Shown: one piece after another, positions 27,109-36,431 of the stretch
Position numbering within the stretch: position 1 is the stretch's first letter
How the letters are laid out: each line of letters begins with the position of its first letter
NCBI GenBank assembly: GCA_021794205.1
Contig: JAJYRH010000014.1
Span: 1-55,920, forward strand
Direction: 5' to 3'
Source of the DNA: a bacterium
GTDB taxonomy: Bacteria; Vulcanimicrobiota; Vulcanimicrobiia; Vulcanimicrobiales; Vulcanimicrobiaceae
DNA: 55,920 nucleotides
The notes under the pieces: generated by a model
Databases searched by the model: none
What the model was told of the DNA's origin: nothing
Seen by the model: only the letters and a program-made list of their open reading frames with translations
Translations under genes and position numbers: made by a program

Positions 27109-28442
27109 CAGCGGCGTGGGTGGGCGCGTGCGACGAGCTGTGCGAGCAACGCGTGCATCGCCGCCTGTAATTGCGGATCGTGCGATAATTCCCCGATGCG
27201 CCGCACCTGCGCTCCCGAGACGCGGATGTTCGGCGTGAGACCGCGTTTGTTGATATCGCGATGCAACGGGGTTAGGTAATGCGCGGTCGTAATTTTTAGC
27301 GCTGCGCCGTCGCGGAGCGGATCGAGTTCTTGCATGACGCCCTTTCCGAAGGTCTGCGTACCGATCAATTCGGCGGCGCGATCGTCTTGGAGCGCGCCCG
27401 CGGTGATCTCCGATGCCGATGCGGTATTGCCGTTTACCAGCACGATCATCGGCAAGCGCACGGGAGCGTCGTTCTCCCCGTGAATCGTCGCCGGCGCGCG
27501 ATCGCGCCGTTCGATCACCATCAACGGTTGTCGGCCGAGAAAATCCGACGCGATCTCGACGGCCGAGGAGACGAACCCGCCGCCGTCGTTGCGGAGATCC
27601 AAAACGAGCGCGCGCGCGCCCGACGACACCAGGCGATGCAACGCGTCGCCGAATTCCTCGGGAGTCGCTTCACCGAACGCGCTCACGGCGACGTAACCGA
27701 TGCGATCGGGGAGCATGCGGCTCGTGACCGTCGGCGGCCGGTAGAGCGCACGATCGAGCGTGAGCGTGAGTTCGCGCTCGCCGGCGCGATCGACGACCAT
27801 CGAGACCGGGCTGCCGACTTTACCCGCGAAGAGCTCCTCCGCCGCCGCGCTGCCGAGATCGTGCGTGCTCTTGCCGTCGATGCTGGGAATGCGATCGCCG
27901 ACGTGAATATCGGCACGGTCGGCGGGGGTTCCGGGCACGATGTAGTTCACGACGATGCCGTCGTGCGAACGGCGGAGCTCGAGCCCGACGCCGACGGTCC
28001 GCTTGGGATCGAGTTCGTGCTGAAACGCGAGCATCTGCTGGGGATCCCAGAAGACGGTATAGGGATCGTGAAACGCCGCGGCCATCGCGCGAATCGCGAC
28101 GTACGCATCGTTGCGCGCGTCGTCGTGCGTCAGCCCGGCGATCGTTTCGATTTCGTCGTCGAGTGCGGCGACATCGGCCTTTCGCGTCGTCGCCGTTGCG
28201 GGAAAGAGCGAGAGTACCACGCCGCGTTCTTTCGCGCGCGCTTCGAGGGCGTGCCGAGCGACATCGAGCAGCCGCTGCGCCGAGAGCGGCTTGAACGGCA
28301 CCGTCGTGAGCAGGTGAAACGCCTCGCGTACGTCGGCCCTGGTCGAGAGCGAGAGGTGGGGGTTCGGTGCGGCGGCGCCGATGCAGGTAAACGCCACGGC
28401 GAGGGCGGCCGGCCCTCGTGCCCATCGGGCAAAAAACTTCAT
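27108..28442 (-). CDS. S41 family C-terminal processing peptidase
   Basis: This 444-residue exported protease starts at the ATG at 28442 with a signal peptide (WARGPAALAVAFTCIGAAA). A PDZ domain lies at about residues 145-230 (VGVGLELRRSHDGIVV, GTPADRADIHVGDRIPSIDG). The protease domain follows with RNDGGGFVSSA, the nucleophile Ser in GNTASASEITAG and the base Lys in FGKGVMQ. CtpA-type enzymes trim C-termini in the envelope. The 78-codon extension of the open frame upstream lacks any signal and is not used. It ends one base inside the DUF4126 start. Confidence 0.92.
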   Translation of the reverse strand: MKFFARWARGPAALAVAFTCIGAAAPNPHLSLSTRADVREAFHLLTTVPFKPLSAQRLLDVARHALEARAKERGVVLSLFPATATTRKADVAALDDEIETIAGLTHDDARNDAYVAIRAMAAAFHDPYTVFWDPQQMLAFQHELDPKRTVGVGLELRRSHDGIVVNYIVPGTPADRADIHVGDRIPSIDGKSTHDLGSAAAEELFAGKVGSPVSMVVDRAGERELTLTLDRALYRPPTVTSRMLPDRIGYVAVSAFGEATPEEFGDALHRLVSSGARALVLDLRNDGGGFVSSAVEIASDFLGRQPLMVIERRDRAPATIHGENDAPVRLPMIVLVNGNTASASEITAGALQDDRAAELIGTQTFGKGVMQELDPLRDGAALKITTAHYLTPLHRDINKRGLTPNIRVSGAQVRRIGELSHDPQLQAAMHALLAQLVARAHPRR

Positions 28443-28559
28443 ATAGAAGGGTTGTACCGTATCTCCCGGCGCGAGGCAAGGTATCGACGACCAAGGTCGC
28501 TCGCTTGCAACCCCGCGGTGGTTATGCTGGAGAGAGGCAACGAAGGGGGCCGAAAAGCG

Positions 28560-28760
28560 ATGACACAAGCGATTGAGATTACCGGGATGACCTGCGAGAA
28601 CTGCGCCCGGCACGTGAAGGAAGCGCTCGAAGGGCTTCCGGGGGTGCAGAACGTCCGGGTGGACCTGGCGCATCACCGCGCGCAGTTCGAGGCCGAACGT
28701 ACCGTCGAACGGGAGAAGATCGCCGCCGTCCTAGACGAGGCGGGATACGCCCTGGCATGA
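28560..28760 (+). CDS. copZ: Copper chaperone CopZ
   Basis: This 66-residue heavy-metal-associated domain carries the metal-binding cysteines at residues 12 and 15 in GMTCENC. CopZ carries Cu(I) in the cytoplasm and hands it to CopA. The ATG at 28560 is preceded by a GGGGG-containing ribosome-binding site. The long frame upstream is antisense to the S41 protease gene and is not part of the gene. Its stop overlaps the CopA start (ATGA). Confidence 0.93.
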   Translation: MTQAIEITGMTCENCARHVKEALEGLPGVQNVRVDLAHHRAQFEAERTVEREKIAAVLDEAGYALA

Positions 28761-30946
28761 ACGCCGCGCACGCCGAGGAGCGCGTCGAGCTCTCCATCGG
28801 CGGCATGACCTGCGCGTCATGCGTGAGCCACGTGACGCGCGCGCTGCGCCGCGTCGAGGGCGTCGATGAGGTCTCCGTCAATCTCGCGACCGAGCGGGCG
28901 AACGTCGCCTTCGAACCGGGGGTGCAAGTTGCGAACCTCATCGCCGCGGTGGAGCGCGCGGGATACCAAGCGCACGTCGCGCCCGACGAAGAGAGCGCGG
29001 CGCGCGAGCGAATCGCCGCGCTACACGCGCAGGCGCGCGCCCTGTTCTGGGGGAGCGCTGCCGCCGCGGTCGTCGTGGCGCTCGCGATGCTTCCGCTGCG
29101 CGTTCCCGATAACGAGCTCGTTCAGGCGATTCTCGCGACCGGCGTCTGGCTGACGCTCGGCGCGCATTTTCATCGCGGCGCGTGGATGGCGTTGCGCGAC
29201 CGCAGCGCGACGATGGATACGTTGGTCTCACTCGGCTCGACCGCCGCGCTCGCTCTGAGTTTTGTCAATCTCGCGCGCGGCGTGCCGACGTATTTTGAAA
29301 CCGCCGCGGCGATTATCGCGCTCATCTCGATCGGCAAGTACATCGAAGCGAGAGCGAAGGTCGGCAGTTCGCAGGCTTTGCGCGAATTGATCGCGCTGCG
29401 CCCTCCCTCCGCGGTGCGCGTCGCTCCCGATGGAACGCGCGAAACGGTCGCCGCCGATCTATTGCGCGTCGGCGATATCGTCGCCGTCGCCGCCGGAGAG
29501 CGCATTCCCATCGACGGAGAGATCGTCGAGGGCGCGAGTGCGATCGACCGCTCGATGCTCACCGGAGAGAGTATGCCGGTCGAGGTCGGCACCGGCGACC
29601 GCGTCGAGCAGGGCACGCTCAACGGCGACGGCGCGCTGTTGCTACGGGCGACCGCAGTCGGCACCGGCACGACGCTCGCGCACATTACTGCGGTCGTCGC
29701 TCGCGCGCAAGGCAGCTTGCCGCCCGTGCAACGCATCGCCGATCGTATCGCATCGGTCTTCGTGCCGACGATCCTGGCGATCGCTCTACTCACGTTTGCA
29801 GGCTGGCTCTTCACGCATCACGCGCCCGCCGAAGCGTTGATCGCTGCCGTTGCGGTGCTGGTGGTGGCATGTCCGTGCGCGCTCGGCCTGGCGACGCCGA
29901 CCGCAATCGTCGCCGGCGTCGGCGTCGCGGCGCGGAACGGTATTTTGGTGAAGGATGCCGACGCGCTCGAGCGGCTCGCGAAAATCGACACCGTCGTTTT
30001 CGATAAGACGGGTACGCTCACGCGCGGGCGCCCGCAGGTGGTCGGCGTCGAAGTTTTCACCGGCGACGAGGCGCGGCTGCTCGGGCTTGCGGCATCGCTC
30101 GAAATTGCATCGACGCATCCGCTCGCCGGTGCGGTGGTTCGTGAAGCGCGGGCGCGTTCGCTCGCCTTCGAGCCCGCACGCGACGTCGCGGCGGTGCGCG
30201 GGCGCGGCCTCGCGGCGAGCGTCGCGGGGAGTAGCGTGCTCGTCGGGAGCGCGGCATTTTTGCGCGAGCGCGGTGTCGCCCTCGCCGAAATGCCCGAGGT
30301 TGACGCGATCGAGAGCGCGCTCTACGTCGTCGAGAATGGAAGCGCGCTCGGGCGCATTCGCATCGCCGATCCCATTCGCGATGACGCGCGGAGTACGGTC
30401 GAACGATTGAAGGCGCAAGGGATCGTCGTCGCGCTTGCGAGCGGCGACGCGCTCGGTGTTACCCGGCGCATCGCCGCGGCGTGCGGCATCGAACGCGTTT
30501 ATGCCGAGCTCTTGCCCGAAGCGAAGGGCGAGCTCGTGCGCAAGCTTCGCGAGGGCGGCGCGCAAGTCGCGTTTTTAGGCGACGGCATCAACGATGCCCC
30601 CGCGCTCGCGCTCGCAAACGTCGGCATGGCGATGGGCGCGGGCGCCGCCGTCGCGTTGGAGACGGCGGGAACCGCGGCGTTGCGCGACGACCCCTCGGCG
30701 ATCGTCGATGCGATCGAGATCGGGCGCGCCACCATGCGCACGATCGTGATGAATTTCTTCTGGGCGCTCGCCTATAACGTGGCCTTGGTGCCGCTCGCGG
30801 CGTTCGGGATCGTCGCACCGATCTACGCCGCCGGTGCGATGGGCGCGTCGAGTCTCTTCGTGGTCGGCAACGCGATGTGGCTCGCGCGCCGCTATTCGTC
30901 GAACGCGAATTCGCCGCGCGCGCAAGCGGCGACGAACGCGGAGTAA
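28757..30946 (+). CDS. copA: Copper-translocating P1B-type ATPase
   Basis: This 729-residue inner-membrane pump has one N-terminal HMA domain (MTCASC, residues 17-22) and eight predicted helices. The ion-binding CPC motif is at residues 372-374 (ACPCALGLATPT) and the phosphorylated Asp416 is in DKTGTLT. The hinge GDGINDAPAL and the actuator LTGES loop are intact. It exports Cu+, with ATP hydrolysis. It is coupled to copZ. Its 3' end overlaps the convergent DUF2252 gene by 55 bp. No CsoR- or CueR-type regulator is present in the window. Confidence 0.95.
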   Translation: MNAAHAEERVELSIGGMTCASCVSHVTRALRRVEGVDEVSVNLATERANVAFEPGVQVANLIAAVERAGYQAHVAPDEESAARERIAALHAQARALFWGSAAAAVVVALAMLPLRVPDNELVQAILATGVWLTLGAHFHRGAWMALRDRSATMDTLVSLGSTAALALSFVNLARGVPTYFETAAAIIALISIGKYIEARAKVGSSQALRELIALRPPSAVRVAPDGTRETVAADLLRVGDIVAVAAGERIPIDGEIVEGASAIDRSMLTGESMPVEVGTGDRVEQGTLNGDGALLLRATAVGTGTTLAHITAVVARAQGSLPPVQRIADRIASVFVPTILAIALLTFAGWLFTHHAPAEALIAAVAVLVVACPCALGLATPTAIVAGVGVAARNGILVKDADALERLAKIDTVVFDKTGTLTRGRPQVVGVEVFTGDEARLLGLAASLEIASTHPLAGAVVREARARSLAFEPARDVAAVRGRGLAASVAGSSVLVGSAAFLRERGVALAEMPEVDAIESALYVVENGSALGRIRIADPIRDDARSTVERLKAQGIVVALASGDALGVTRRIAAACGIERVYAELLPEAKGELVRKLREGGAQVAFLGDGINDAPALALANVGMAMGAGAAVALETAGTAALRDDPSAIVDAIEIGRATMRTIVMNFFWALAYNVALVPLAAFGIVAPIYAAGAMGASSLFVVGNAMWLARRYSSNANSPRAQAATNAE

Positions 30947-32166
30947 TCGCGCTCGCAGCGCACGCCGTAGGCGAGCGAGAATTGCAGCATCGCTTCCTCG
31001 AATTCGGCGCTATTGCCGAGATAACCGCCGATCGCACTCGGTTCGCCGGAGCGGGCGTGCGCGCGGGCGAGCGCTCTGCCGCAATGGCGAGCGTAGCGAA
31101 TCAACGTCGATGCGCGAACGCCGGTCGTATCGAGCGATGCGTGCGCGTCGGGCAACCGACGCAGGTGAAAATCGCGATCGCCGTCGCTGGTCCAACCGAG
31201 AAACGGATCGCTCGCCGCCTGGACGAGCCGTTCGCCGGCGACGATGCGTTCGCCGTGGTGGGCGAAGCGGCTGAGCCCGAGCGGGCGCTCCAGCGTCGAA
31301 CGCTGCGCCTCTCGTATCTGCAAGAGCAGCGGCCGCTCCGAGCCCGCGGGCAAGAGGACGACGAGCGAGAGCGTGCCGACGCCACCGATGCCGACGATAT
31401 CGAGCGCCATATCGACGGTGTGATAGCGATCGAAGAGCGCGCGGCTATCGTCGGGGAGCGCGCCCCGATACGAACGCAGAATGCCGTGTGCGAGTTCGAC
31501 GCGTTCGTCGGCGTGGCGCAGGCGCCGAAAGAGCGGCGGGCGATCGACGAAGCGCGGCGTGCGTTCGTTCGGCGATGCGAGCGTCGGCATGCGTGCTGCT
31601 GCGGCAGCACGCATCGCGCCGTCATCGGCGATTCGCGCGTCCACCTCGATGCGATCGTACCAAATTACGAGCGGATCGAGCTGTGCGTAGGCATTCATCG
31701 CTTCGCGGTACGCCTGGGCGGCAGCGACGACGGCATCCTGCGCGCGGTCGTTCCGTATTCCGACCGAGGCCGCAAAGACGACGAGGCTCGAGCAGAGCCG
31801 GAGCATATCCCATTCCCATGGTCCCGGGAGCGTCTCGTCGAGATCGACGAGATCGAAAACGAGCGCGCGCTCCGCGGTGGAGTAGACCGCAAAGTTGAGT
31901 AGATGCGCGTCTCCGCAGAGTTGCGCGCGCAGCCCGGTCACGCGAAGTGCGGCGAAGTCGCTCGCGGCGATCGCCGCCGAGCCGCGCAGAAAGCTAAACG
32001 GATCGCGGCGCATCCGTTGGTGGCGGATCGGTAACAGCGCGGGAATGCGCGTCGATTCCTGGCGTCGGAGCGCGGCGAGCGGATCTTCGGCGCGCATCGC
32101 ATCGTCCCACACGCACAGGGTCGCGCGCGGAAGACGTTTGCGCAGGGCCTTCGCGGCTGCGTTCAT
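30892..32166 (-). CDS. DUF2252 family protein (kinase-like fold)
   Basis: This 424-residue soluble protein has the DUF2252 N-terminal block RRDPFSFLRGSAAIAASDF and the core LCGDAHLLNFAVY and FDLVDLDETLPGP. These resemble the catalytic HxD/N and metal DxD motifs of aminoglycoside-phosphotransferase-like kinases. Substrate is unknown. The ATG at 32166 is preferred because the 35 codons upstream lie inside the EamA gene and lack family similarity. It overlaps EamA by 4 bp upstream and copA by 55 bp at its 3' end. Confidence 0.85.
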   Translation of the reverse strand: MNAAAKALRKRLPRATLCVWDDAMRAEDPLAALRRQESTRIPALLPIRHQRMRRDPFSFLRGSAAIAASDFAALRVTGLRAQLCGDAHLLNFAVYSTAERALVFDLVDLDETLPGPWEWDMLRLCSSLVVFAASVGIRNDRAQDAVVAAAQAYREAMNAYAQLDPLVIWYDRIEVDARIADDGAMRAAAAARMPTLASPNERTPRFVDRPPLFRRLRHADERVELAHGILRSYRGALPDDSRALFDRYHTVDMALDIVGIGGVGTLSLVVLLPAGSERPLLLQIREAQRSTLERPLGLSRFAHHGERIVAGERLVQAASDPFLGWTSDGDRDFHLRRLPDAHASLDTTGVRASTLIRYARHCGRALARAHARSGEPSAIGGYLGNSAEFEEAMLQFSLAYGVRCERDYSAFVAACARGEFAFDE

Positions 32167-33062
32167 CGCGCGCCGGAGCGATCGGCGTACGCCATCAGTG
32201 CGAGCCCGGCGAGCGTGAGCGCGATCCCCCAACCGACGCTCGCTGAGGGAATCTCGCCGAGGAATCCCCACGCCGCGATGATGCCGACGATAGGATTGCT
32301 CAGCACGCCCATGCTTGCGTCGCGCGCCGGAAGACGGTCGAGCACGTAGACCCAGAGCACGTAGGCGAGCGCGGTCGCGATAAAGATGTTATAGGCGAGC
32401 GCGCCGATATAGGCGAGCGTGTAATGCGTCGCGCCGTGCGGCACGAAAAACGCGGCGATCCCTAACGCCGCGCCTCCGGCGAGCATCTGCCAGGTGGTGA
32501 GTTCGATCACGTCGATCTCGGTCCGATTGGCGAGCCGTTTGGTAATGACGACGCCGACCGCCCACGCGATCCCCGCGAGTAATGCGAGTAGATCGGCGTA
32601 TCCCGCGCGGCCGAGGTGGTCGAAGCCGACGATCGCGAGGATGCCGAGCATCGCCAACACGAGCGCGACGATCTGCAACGGGTGCAGGCGTTCGCCGAGA
32701 AAGAACGCGCCGCCGACCGCGACCCAGAGCGGCATCGTATAGGCGAGCGTCGAGATCGCGCCGACCCCGGAGATCGCGATCGCCATCATCACGAAGCCCA
32801 TGAAGCCCGCCGTCTGAAAGAGCCCGATCCACGTATAGGTGGCGAGATGGCGCGGCCGCACGCCGCGCCCCCGCCACGCGCAGAGCGCGAGCAGCGCGAT
32901 GCCGCCGCCGATCATCCGCGCGGCGGCGAAAACGAGCGGCGGCGCGTAGGCGACCGCGACTTTGAGGACGACCCAATTCAAGCCCCAGGCGAACGCGAGG
33001 ACCAGCAACGCGAGGAGCGCGAGCTTTTTCTCGCGTTCGGTCGCAACGGTCGGTGCGCTCAT
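32163..33062 (-). CDS. EamA/DMT superfamily permease
   Basis: This 299-residue protein has ten hydrophobic segments in two EamA repeats. The first begins LLALLVLAFAWGLNWVVLKV and the second around residue 150. Members export amino acids, nucleosides or other metabolites; the substrate cannot be told. It overlaps both neighbours by 4 bp (ATGA), which places it in a coupled sua5-eamA-DUF2252 operon. Confidence 0.88.
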   Translation of the reverse strand: MSAPTVATEREKKLALLALLVLAFAWGLNWVVLKVAVAYAPPLVFAAARMIGGGIALLALCAWRGRGVRPRHLATYTWIGLFQTAGFMGFVMMAIAISGVGAISTLAYTMPLWVAVGGAFFLGERLHPLQIVALVLAMLGILAIVGFDHLGRAGYADLLALLAGIAWAVGVVITKRLANRTEIDVIELTTWQMLAGGAALGIAAFFVPHGATHYTLAYIGALAYNIFIATALAYVLWVYVLDRLPARDASMGVLSNPIVGIIAAWGFLGEIPSASVGWGIALTLAGLALMAYADRSGAR

Positions 33063-34015
33063 CGCGCGCTCGCGCGCGCGAGCCGGTCGGCGATCGCTGC
33101 GCCGAGGCCGCGTGGCGGCACGCGTGCCGCGTCGATCCGTTCGAGCCCGAGGGCGTCGAGTTCGTGCAGATATTCGAAGAGACGCGCGGCGGCCTCGCTC
33201 TCGCTTCCCGCGGGCGAGAGCACGCGCTGCGCGGCGTATCCCTCGGCACCCTGCTCGAAGCCGAGATAGGCAGCGCCCGCGCGTCGCTCGAGCGGCGGGA
33301 GGCGATCGATCACGCGAATCGGCGTGCGCGGTGCGTAATGCTGCAGCAATTGTCCCGGTGCTTGCGGCGCCGATCCGTCGCTCGGCGCCGTTGCATCGAG
33401 CAGCGGGCCGATCTCCGCTTCGATCGCTTCGCGCGCGATCGCGCCGTGGCGCAGCAGCGTCGGAACGGGATCGAACGCGACGATCGTCGATTCGATTCCT
33501 AACGGCGTCGCGCCGTCGTCGAGAACGATCTCGACGCGCTCGCCGAGTTGGGCGCGTACGTGCTCGGCACTCGTCGGGCTGAGCCGCCCGAAGGGATTCG
33601 CGCTCGGTGCCGCAATCGGCATCTTCGTCGCCGCGAGGAGCGCGCGCGCGACCGGGTGTGCGGGCATGCGCACGGCGACCGTCTCGAGCCCTGCGGTAAC
33701 GATCCCCGGAATCTCCGGACGTTTCGCGAGCACGAGCGTCAGCGCGCCGGGCCAGAATTTTTCCGCGAGCCGGGCCGCGAGCGGCGGGACGTCGGCGACG
33801 ACGCGCGCGAGCATCTCGGCATCGAGGACGTGGACGATGAGCGGATCGAACGTCGGGCGCGCTTTAATTTCGAAGATGCGTGCGACGGCGCGAGCGTCGA
33901 AGGCGACCGCGCCGAGCCCATAGACGGTCTCGGTCGGGAAGGCGACGCAGGCCCCGGCGCGGAGCGCGGCAGCCGCGCTTGCAATCGCCGCCGTATCCGC
34001 ACGTAGAACCGACAT
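33059..34015 (-). CDS. L-threonylcarbamoyladenylate synthase (Sua5 type)
   Basis: This 318-residue Sua5 protein has an N-terminal YrdC domain (residues 1-195) followed by the Sua5-specific C-terminal domain (about 230-310). The active site shows FPTETVYGLGA, IKARPTFDPL and the SANPFGRLSPTS block. It makes threonylcarbamoyl-AMP for t6A-37 of ANN-decoding tRNAs. It is the first gene of a three-gene operon. A GC-rich hairpin sits 4 bp upstream of its start. Confidence 0.93.
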   Translation of the reverse strand: MSVLRADTAAIASAAAALRAGACVAFPTETVYGLGAVAFDARAVARIFEIKARPTFDPLIVHVLDAEMLARVVADVPPLAARLAEKFWPGALTLVLAKRPEIPGIVTAGLETVAVRMPAHPVARALLAATKMPIAAPSANPFGRLSPTSAEHVRAQLGERVEIVLDDGATPLGIESTIVAFDPVPTLLRHGAIAREAIEAEIGPLLDATAPSDGSAPQAPGQLLQHYAPRTPIRVIDRLPPLERRAGAAYLGFEQGAEGYAAQRVLSPAGSESEAAARLFEYLHELDALGLERIDAARVPPRGLGAAIADRLARASAR

Positions 34016-34018
34016 AGC

Positions 34019-34052
34019 GGCGGGGTTCGGCTCTTGCGAACCGAACCCCGCC
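34019..34052. terminator. GC-rich inverted repeat between two minus-strand genes
   Basis: GGCGGGGTTCGG (34019-34030) pairs perfectly with CCGAACCCCGCC (34041-34052) across a 10-nt loop. It lies 24 bp after the lipoprotein gene and directly before the Sua5 ATG. Without a U-tract it could be a terminator for the upstream gene or a structure that hides the Sua5 start. Confidence 0.5.
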
Positions 34053-34075
34053 GAATTGCCTCTACCGCAGCGACG

Positions 34076-35092
34076 CTACGGCGATTGCCACGAGCAATCG
34101 GAGACGTTGTTGTCGTACTCGCCTTGGATCTCGAAGACGGTGCCGTTGAGCGAGATCTGTTGCGTCGGGACGCCCGCCGCCGGGGCGCAGAGATCGCCGA
34201 TCTCGCCGCCCGAGGAGTTGTACCACGCGAGGTTGTTGATCGCGACGTCGGGATCGGTGAAGGTCTCGGAGAGCTCGTGCGAGAGCGTCGACGAGGTCGA
34301 ATCGATCGTCGATCCGTTCGGCGATTGCCCGCCGTTGCTCACCGAGCTCACCTGGCAGCCCGAGACGTCCTGGTAGGGCTCGACGGTGTAGAGGGTGTGG
34401 CCGATATCGCTGTAGTCGTTGCTCCCGTGATAGGCGCAATACTGCTGCAGGTAGCAGCCGCCGGCGTTCTGGCTGCACTGCTGCACGCCGTTCTCGAGGA
34501 AGACGTTGTAGACGGCGTTGTACCCGGTGCCGTACTGCTGGGCGACGTTGTAGATGATGTTGACGATATCTTGGTCGCCGAGTTGGCTGCTGGTGTTATA
34601 GGTCACCGGCACGTCGCCGCCGACGGTATAGGTCGCCGACTGTCCGACGTACTGGTCGAGAATGTGGATCATATCGCTGGAGAAGAAGCTGTTCTCGAAG
34701 CCCGAGATGTCGCCGCCCCAGCAGCTCTCGTCGGGGCAGTTCACCAGGATGTTGTAGACGCTCGCCGTGGGCACGACGGGGCCGCCGTTGTTGGTGAGGT
34801 TCATGCCCGCCGAGACGGTTTTCGTGTGAATGCGGACCGGTTTGCCGCCGACGATCGGGGAGAAATACGCTCCCGAGCGCGTCAGCTTCGCCATCGCGAT
34901 CTTCGCGGTCGAGCGCGAGATATGCATGACGGGGAAAATTTTCGGCTTGAAAGCGCTCGCGGGCGAGATGCTCTTGGTCGGGAGGGCCGAGGAGCCGGCG
35001 CCGCCACCGCAACCGGCAATCAGGACGCCGAGCGCGCATGCGGCGGCCGCCGAAGCGAGGCCGCGTAGGGCGCGAGAAGATCGAAGGTTCAA
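34076..35092 (-). CDS. Secreted lipoprotein, EXORDIUM/phosphate-induced-like
   Basis: This 338-residue protein starts at TTG 35092 with an AAGGAG ribosome-binding site 5 nt upstream. The signal peptide ends at lipobox LIAGC. The exported domain has a GGPVV-ASVYNILV start, cysteine-rich loops and the block LSHELSETFTDP followed by SGGEIGDLC. This pattern is shared by plant EXORDIUM (phosphate-induced protein 1) homologues and bacterial relatives. The HE-x-x-E arrangement suggests metal binding, possibly a metalloprotease, but I cannot confirm catalysis. Six or more cysteines suggest disulphides. Confidence 0.65.
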   Translation of the reverse strand: MNLRSSRALRGLASAAAACALGVLIAGCGGGAGSSALPTKSISPASAFKPKIFPVMHISRSTAKIAMAKLTRSGAYFSPIVGGKPVRIHTKTVSAGMNLTNNGGPVVPTASVYNILVNCPDESCWGGDISGFENSFFSSDMIHILDQYVGQSATYTVGGDVPVTYNTSSQLGDQDIVNIIYNVAQQYGTGYNAVYNVFLENGVQQCSQNAGGCYLQQYCAYHGSNDYSDIGHTLYTVEPYQDVSGCQVSSVSNGGQSPNGSTIDSTSSTLSHELSETFTDPDVAINNLAWYNSSGGEIGDLCAPAAGVPTQQISLNGTVFEIQGEYDNNVSDCSWQSP

Positions 35093-35221
35093 GGGGTCTC
35101 CTTAAATGCGAATGGATGAGTGCAGTAATGCGCCGACGTACTCGCCGACGCGCTCAGCCCATTCCCAGGTTCGTTTTTCGTTCCTGTGACAAAAAGCACA
35201 TAGAGGCGCGCGGCTGCAGCT

Positions 35222-36424
35222 CTAGCGGAGGCGCTCCAGGCGATCCATCCGGCGGAGCTGCGGAAAGGCGAACGCCCACGCGAGAATCACCGCGAGCGTT
35301 GCGATGCCACCGAGCGCGACCGAGGCTTCGGCGCCGAGCCACGCGGCGGTCACGCCGGATTCGAAGGCGCCCAACTCGTTGGATGCGCCGATAAAGATAT
35401 TCTCGATCGCGCTGACGCGGCCACGGAGATGGTCGGGCGTGCGTAATTGCACGAGTGTCATGCGAATGACGACGCTCACCATATCGAACCCGCCGAGAGC
35501 GAGCAGCGCGACGAGCGAGAGCGCGAGATTTTTCGAGAGACCGAAAACAATCGTCGCGATGCCGAAGGCGGCGACGCAGAAAAAGAGCGCGCGCCCAGCG
35601 CCGCGTTCGAGCGGTCGGCGCGAGAGATACCAGGCAACGAGCGCGGCGCCGAGCCCCGGAGCGGCGCGCATGAGGCCGAAGCCCACCGGGCCGACGTGCA
35701 AGATCGTCGTCGCAAAGATCGGCAGGAGCGCGGTCGCCCCGCCGAAGAGCACGGCGAAGAGATCGAGCGAGATCGCGCCAAGCACCTCGGGCTGCTCGCG
35801 CAGGTAGCGGATGCCGCCGATCGGGTCGAGTTCGCCGGGATCGATATGTCGCTGCGACCGGACGCGCAACGATGCGTAAGCGAGCGTCGATGCGGCGTAC
35901 GCGCACGTCGCGACCGCAAATGCGAACGGCGTCGAGAGCGCGATGAGCGCGCCCGCTATCGCGGGCCCGAGAATCGCGAGCATCTGCCCGATCGAATTGC
36001 TCAAGGCGGAGGCCCGTTGGAACGCCGACTCTTCGACGATGCCGACGAGCAACGCGCGTTCGGCGGGCGCGCTGAGCGCGCGCGCGGTGCCGCCGACGAG
36101 CAACGCCGCTCCATAGGCCCAGAGCGCGTGCGAGTGCTGCCAGGCGAGGTCGGCGAAGATCGCGACCCCGAGTGCTTCACCGACCGACGCGAGAAAGACG
36201 ATTTTCCGGCGGTCGAAGCGGTCGGCGAGGACTCCGGCCGGTACCGCGAGCGCGACTTGCGGCACGAAGAGCACCAGGCCGACGAACCCTAATGCGAGTG
36301 CCGCGTGCGTGATCGCGTAGATCTGCCAACCGACGGCGACCGCTTCGATGGAATAGGCGAGCACGCTGAGTTGGCGCGCGAGAAAATAACGTCTGAAGGA
36401 GGGTTCTGCGAAGAGCGCGCGCAC
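35222..36424 (-). CDS. MFS transporter (EntS-like, MFS_3)
   Basis: This 400-residue, twelve-helix permease of the major facilitator superfamily starts MRALFAEPSFRRYFLARQLS, the common MFS_3/EntS-like start. It contains the loop signature GVLADRFDRRKI (motif A, about residues 60-71). EntS relatives export siderophores; this one has no siderophore genes beside it, so the substrate is unknown. It is 7 bp after the NicO-like gene. Confidence 0.88.
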   Translation of the reverse strand: MRALFAEPSFRRYFLARQLSVLAYSIEAVAVGWQIYAITHAALALGFVGLVLFVPQVALAVPAGVLADRFDRRKIVFLASVGEALGVAIFADLAWQHSHALWAYGAALLVGGTARALSAPAERALLVGIVEESAFQRASALSNSIGQMLAILGPAIAGALIALSTPFAFAVATCAYAASTLAYASLRVRSQRHIDPGELDPIGGIRYLREQPEVLGAISLDLFAVLFGGATALLPIFATTILHVGPVGFGLMRAAPGLGAALVAWYLSRRPLERGAGRALFFCVAAFGIATIVFGLSKNLALSLVALLALGGFDMVSVVIRMTLVQLRTPDHLRGRVSAIENIFIGASNELGAFESGVTAAWLGAEASVALGGIATLAVILAWAFAFPQLRRMDRLERLR

Positions 36425-36431
36425 GGCTTGG

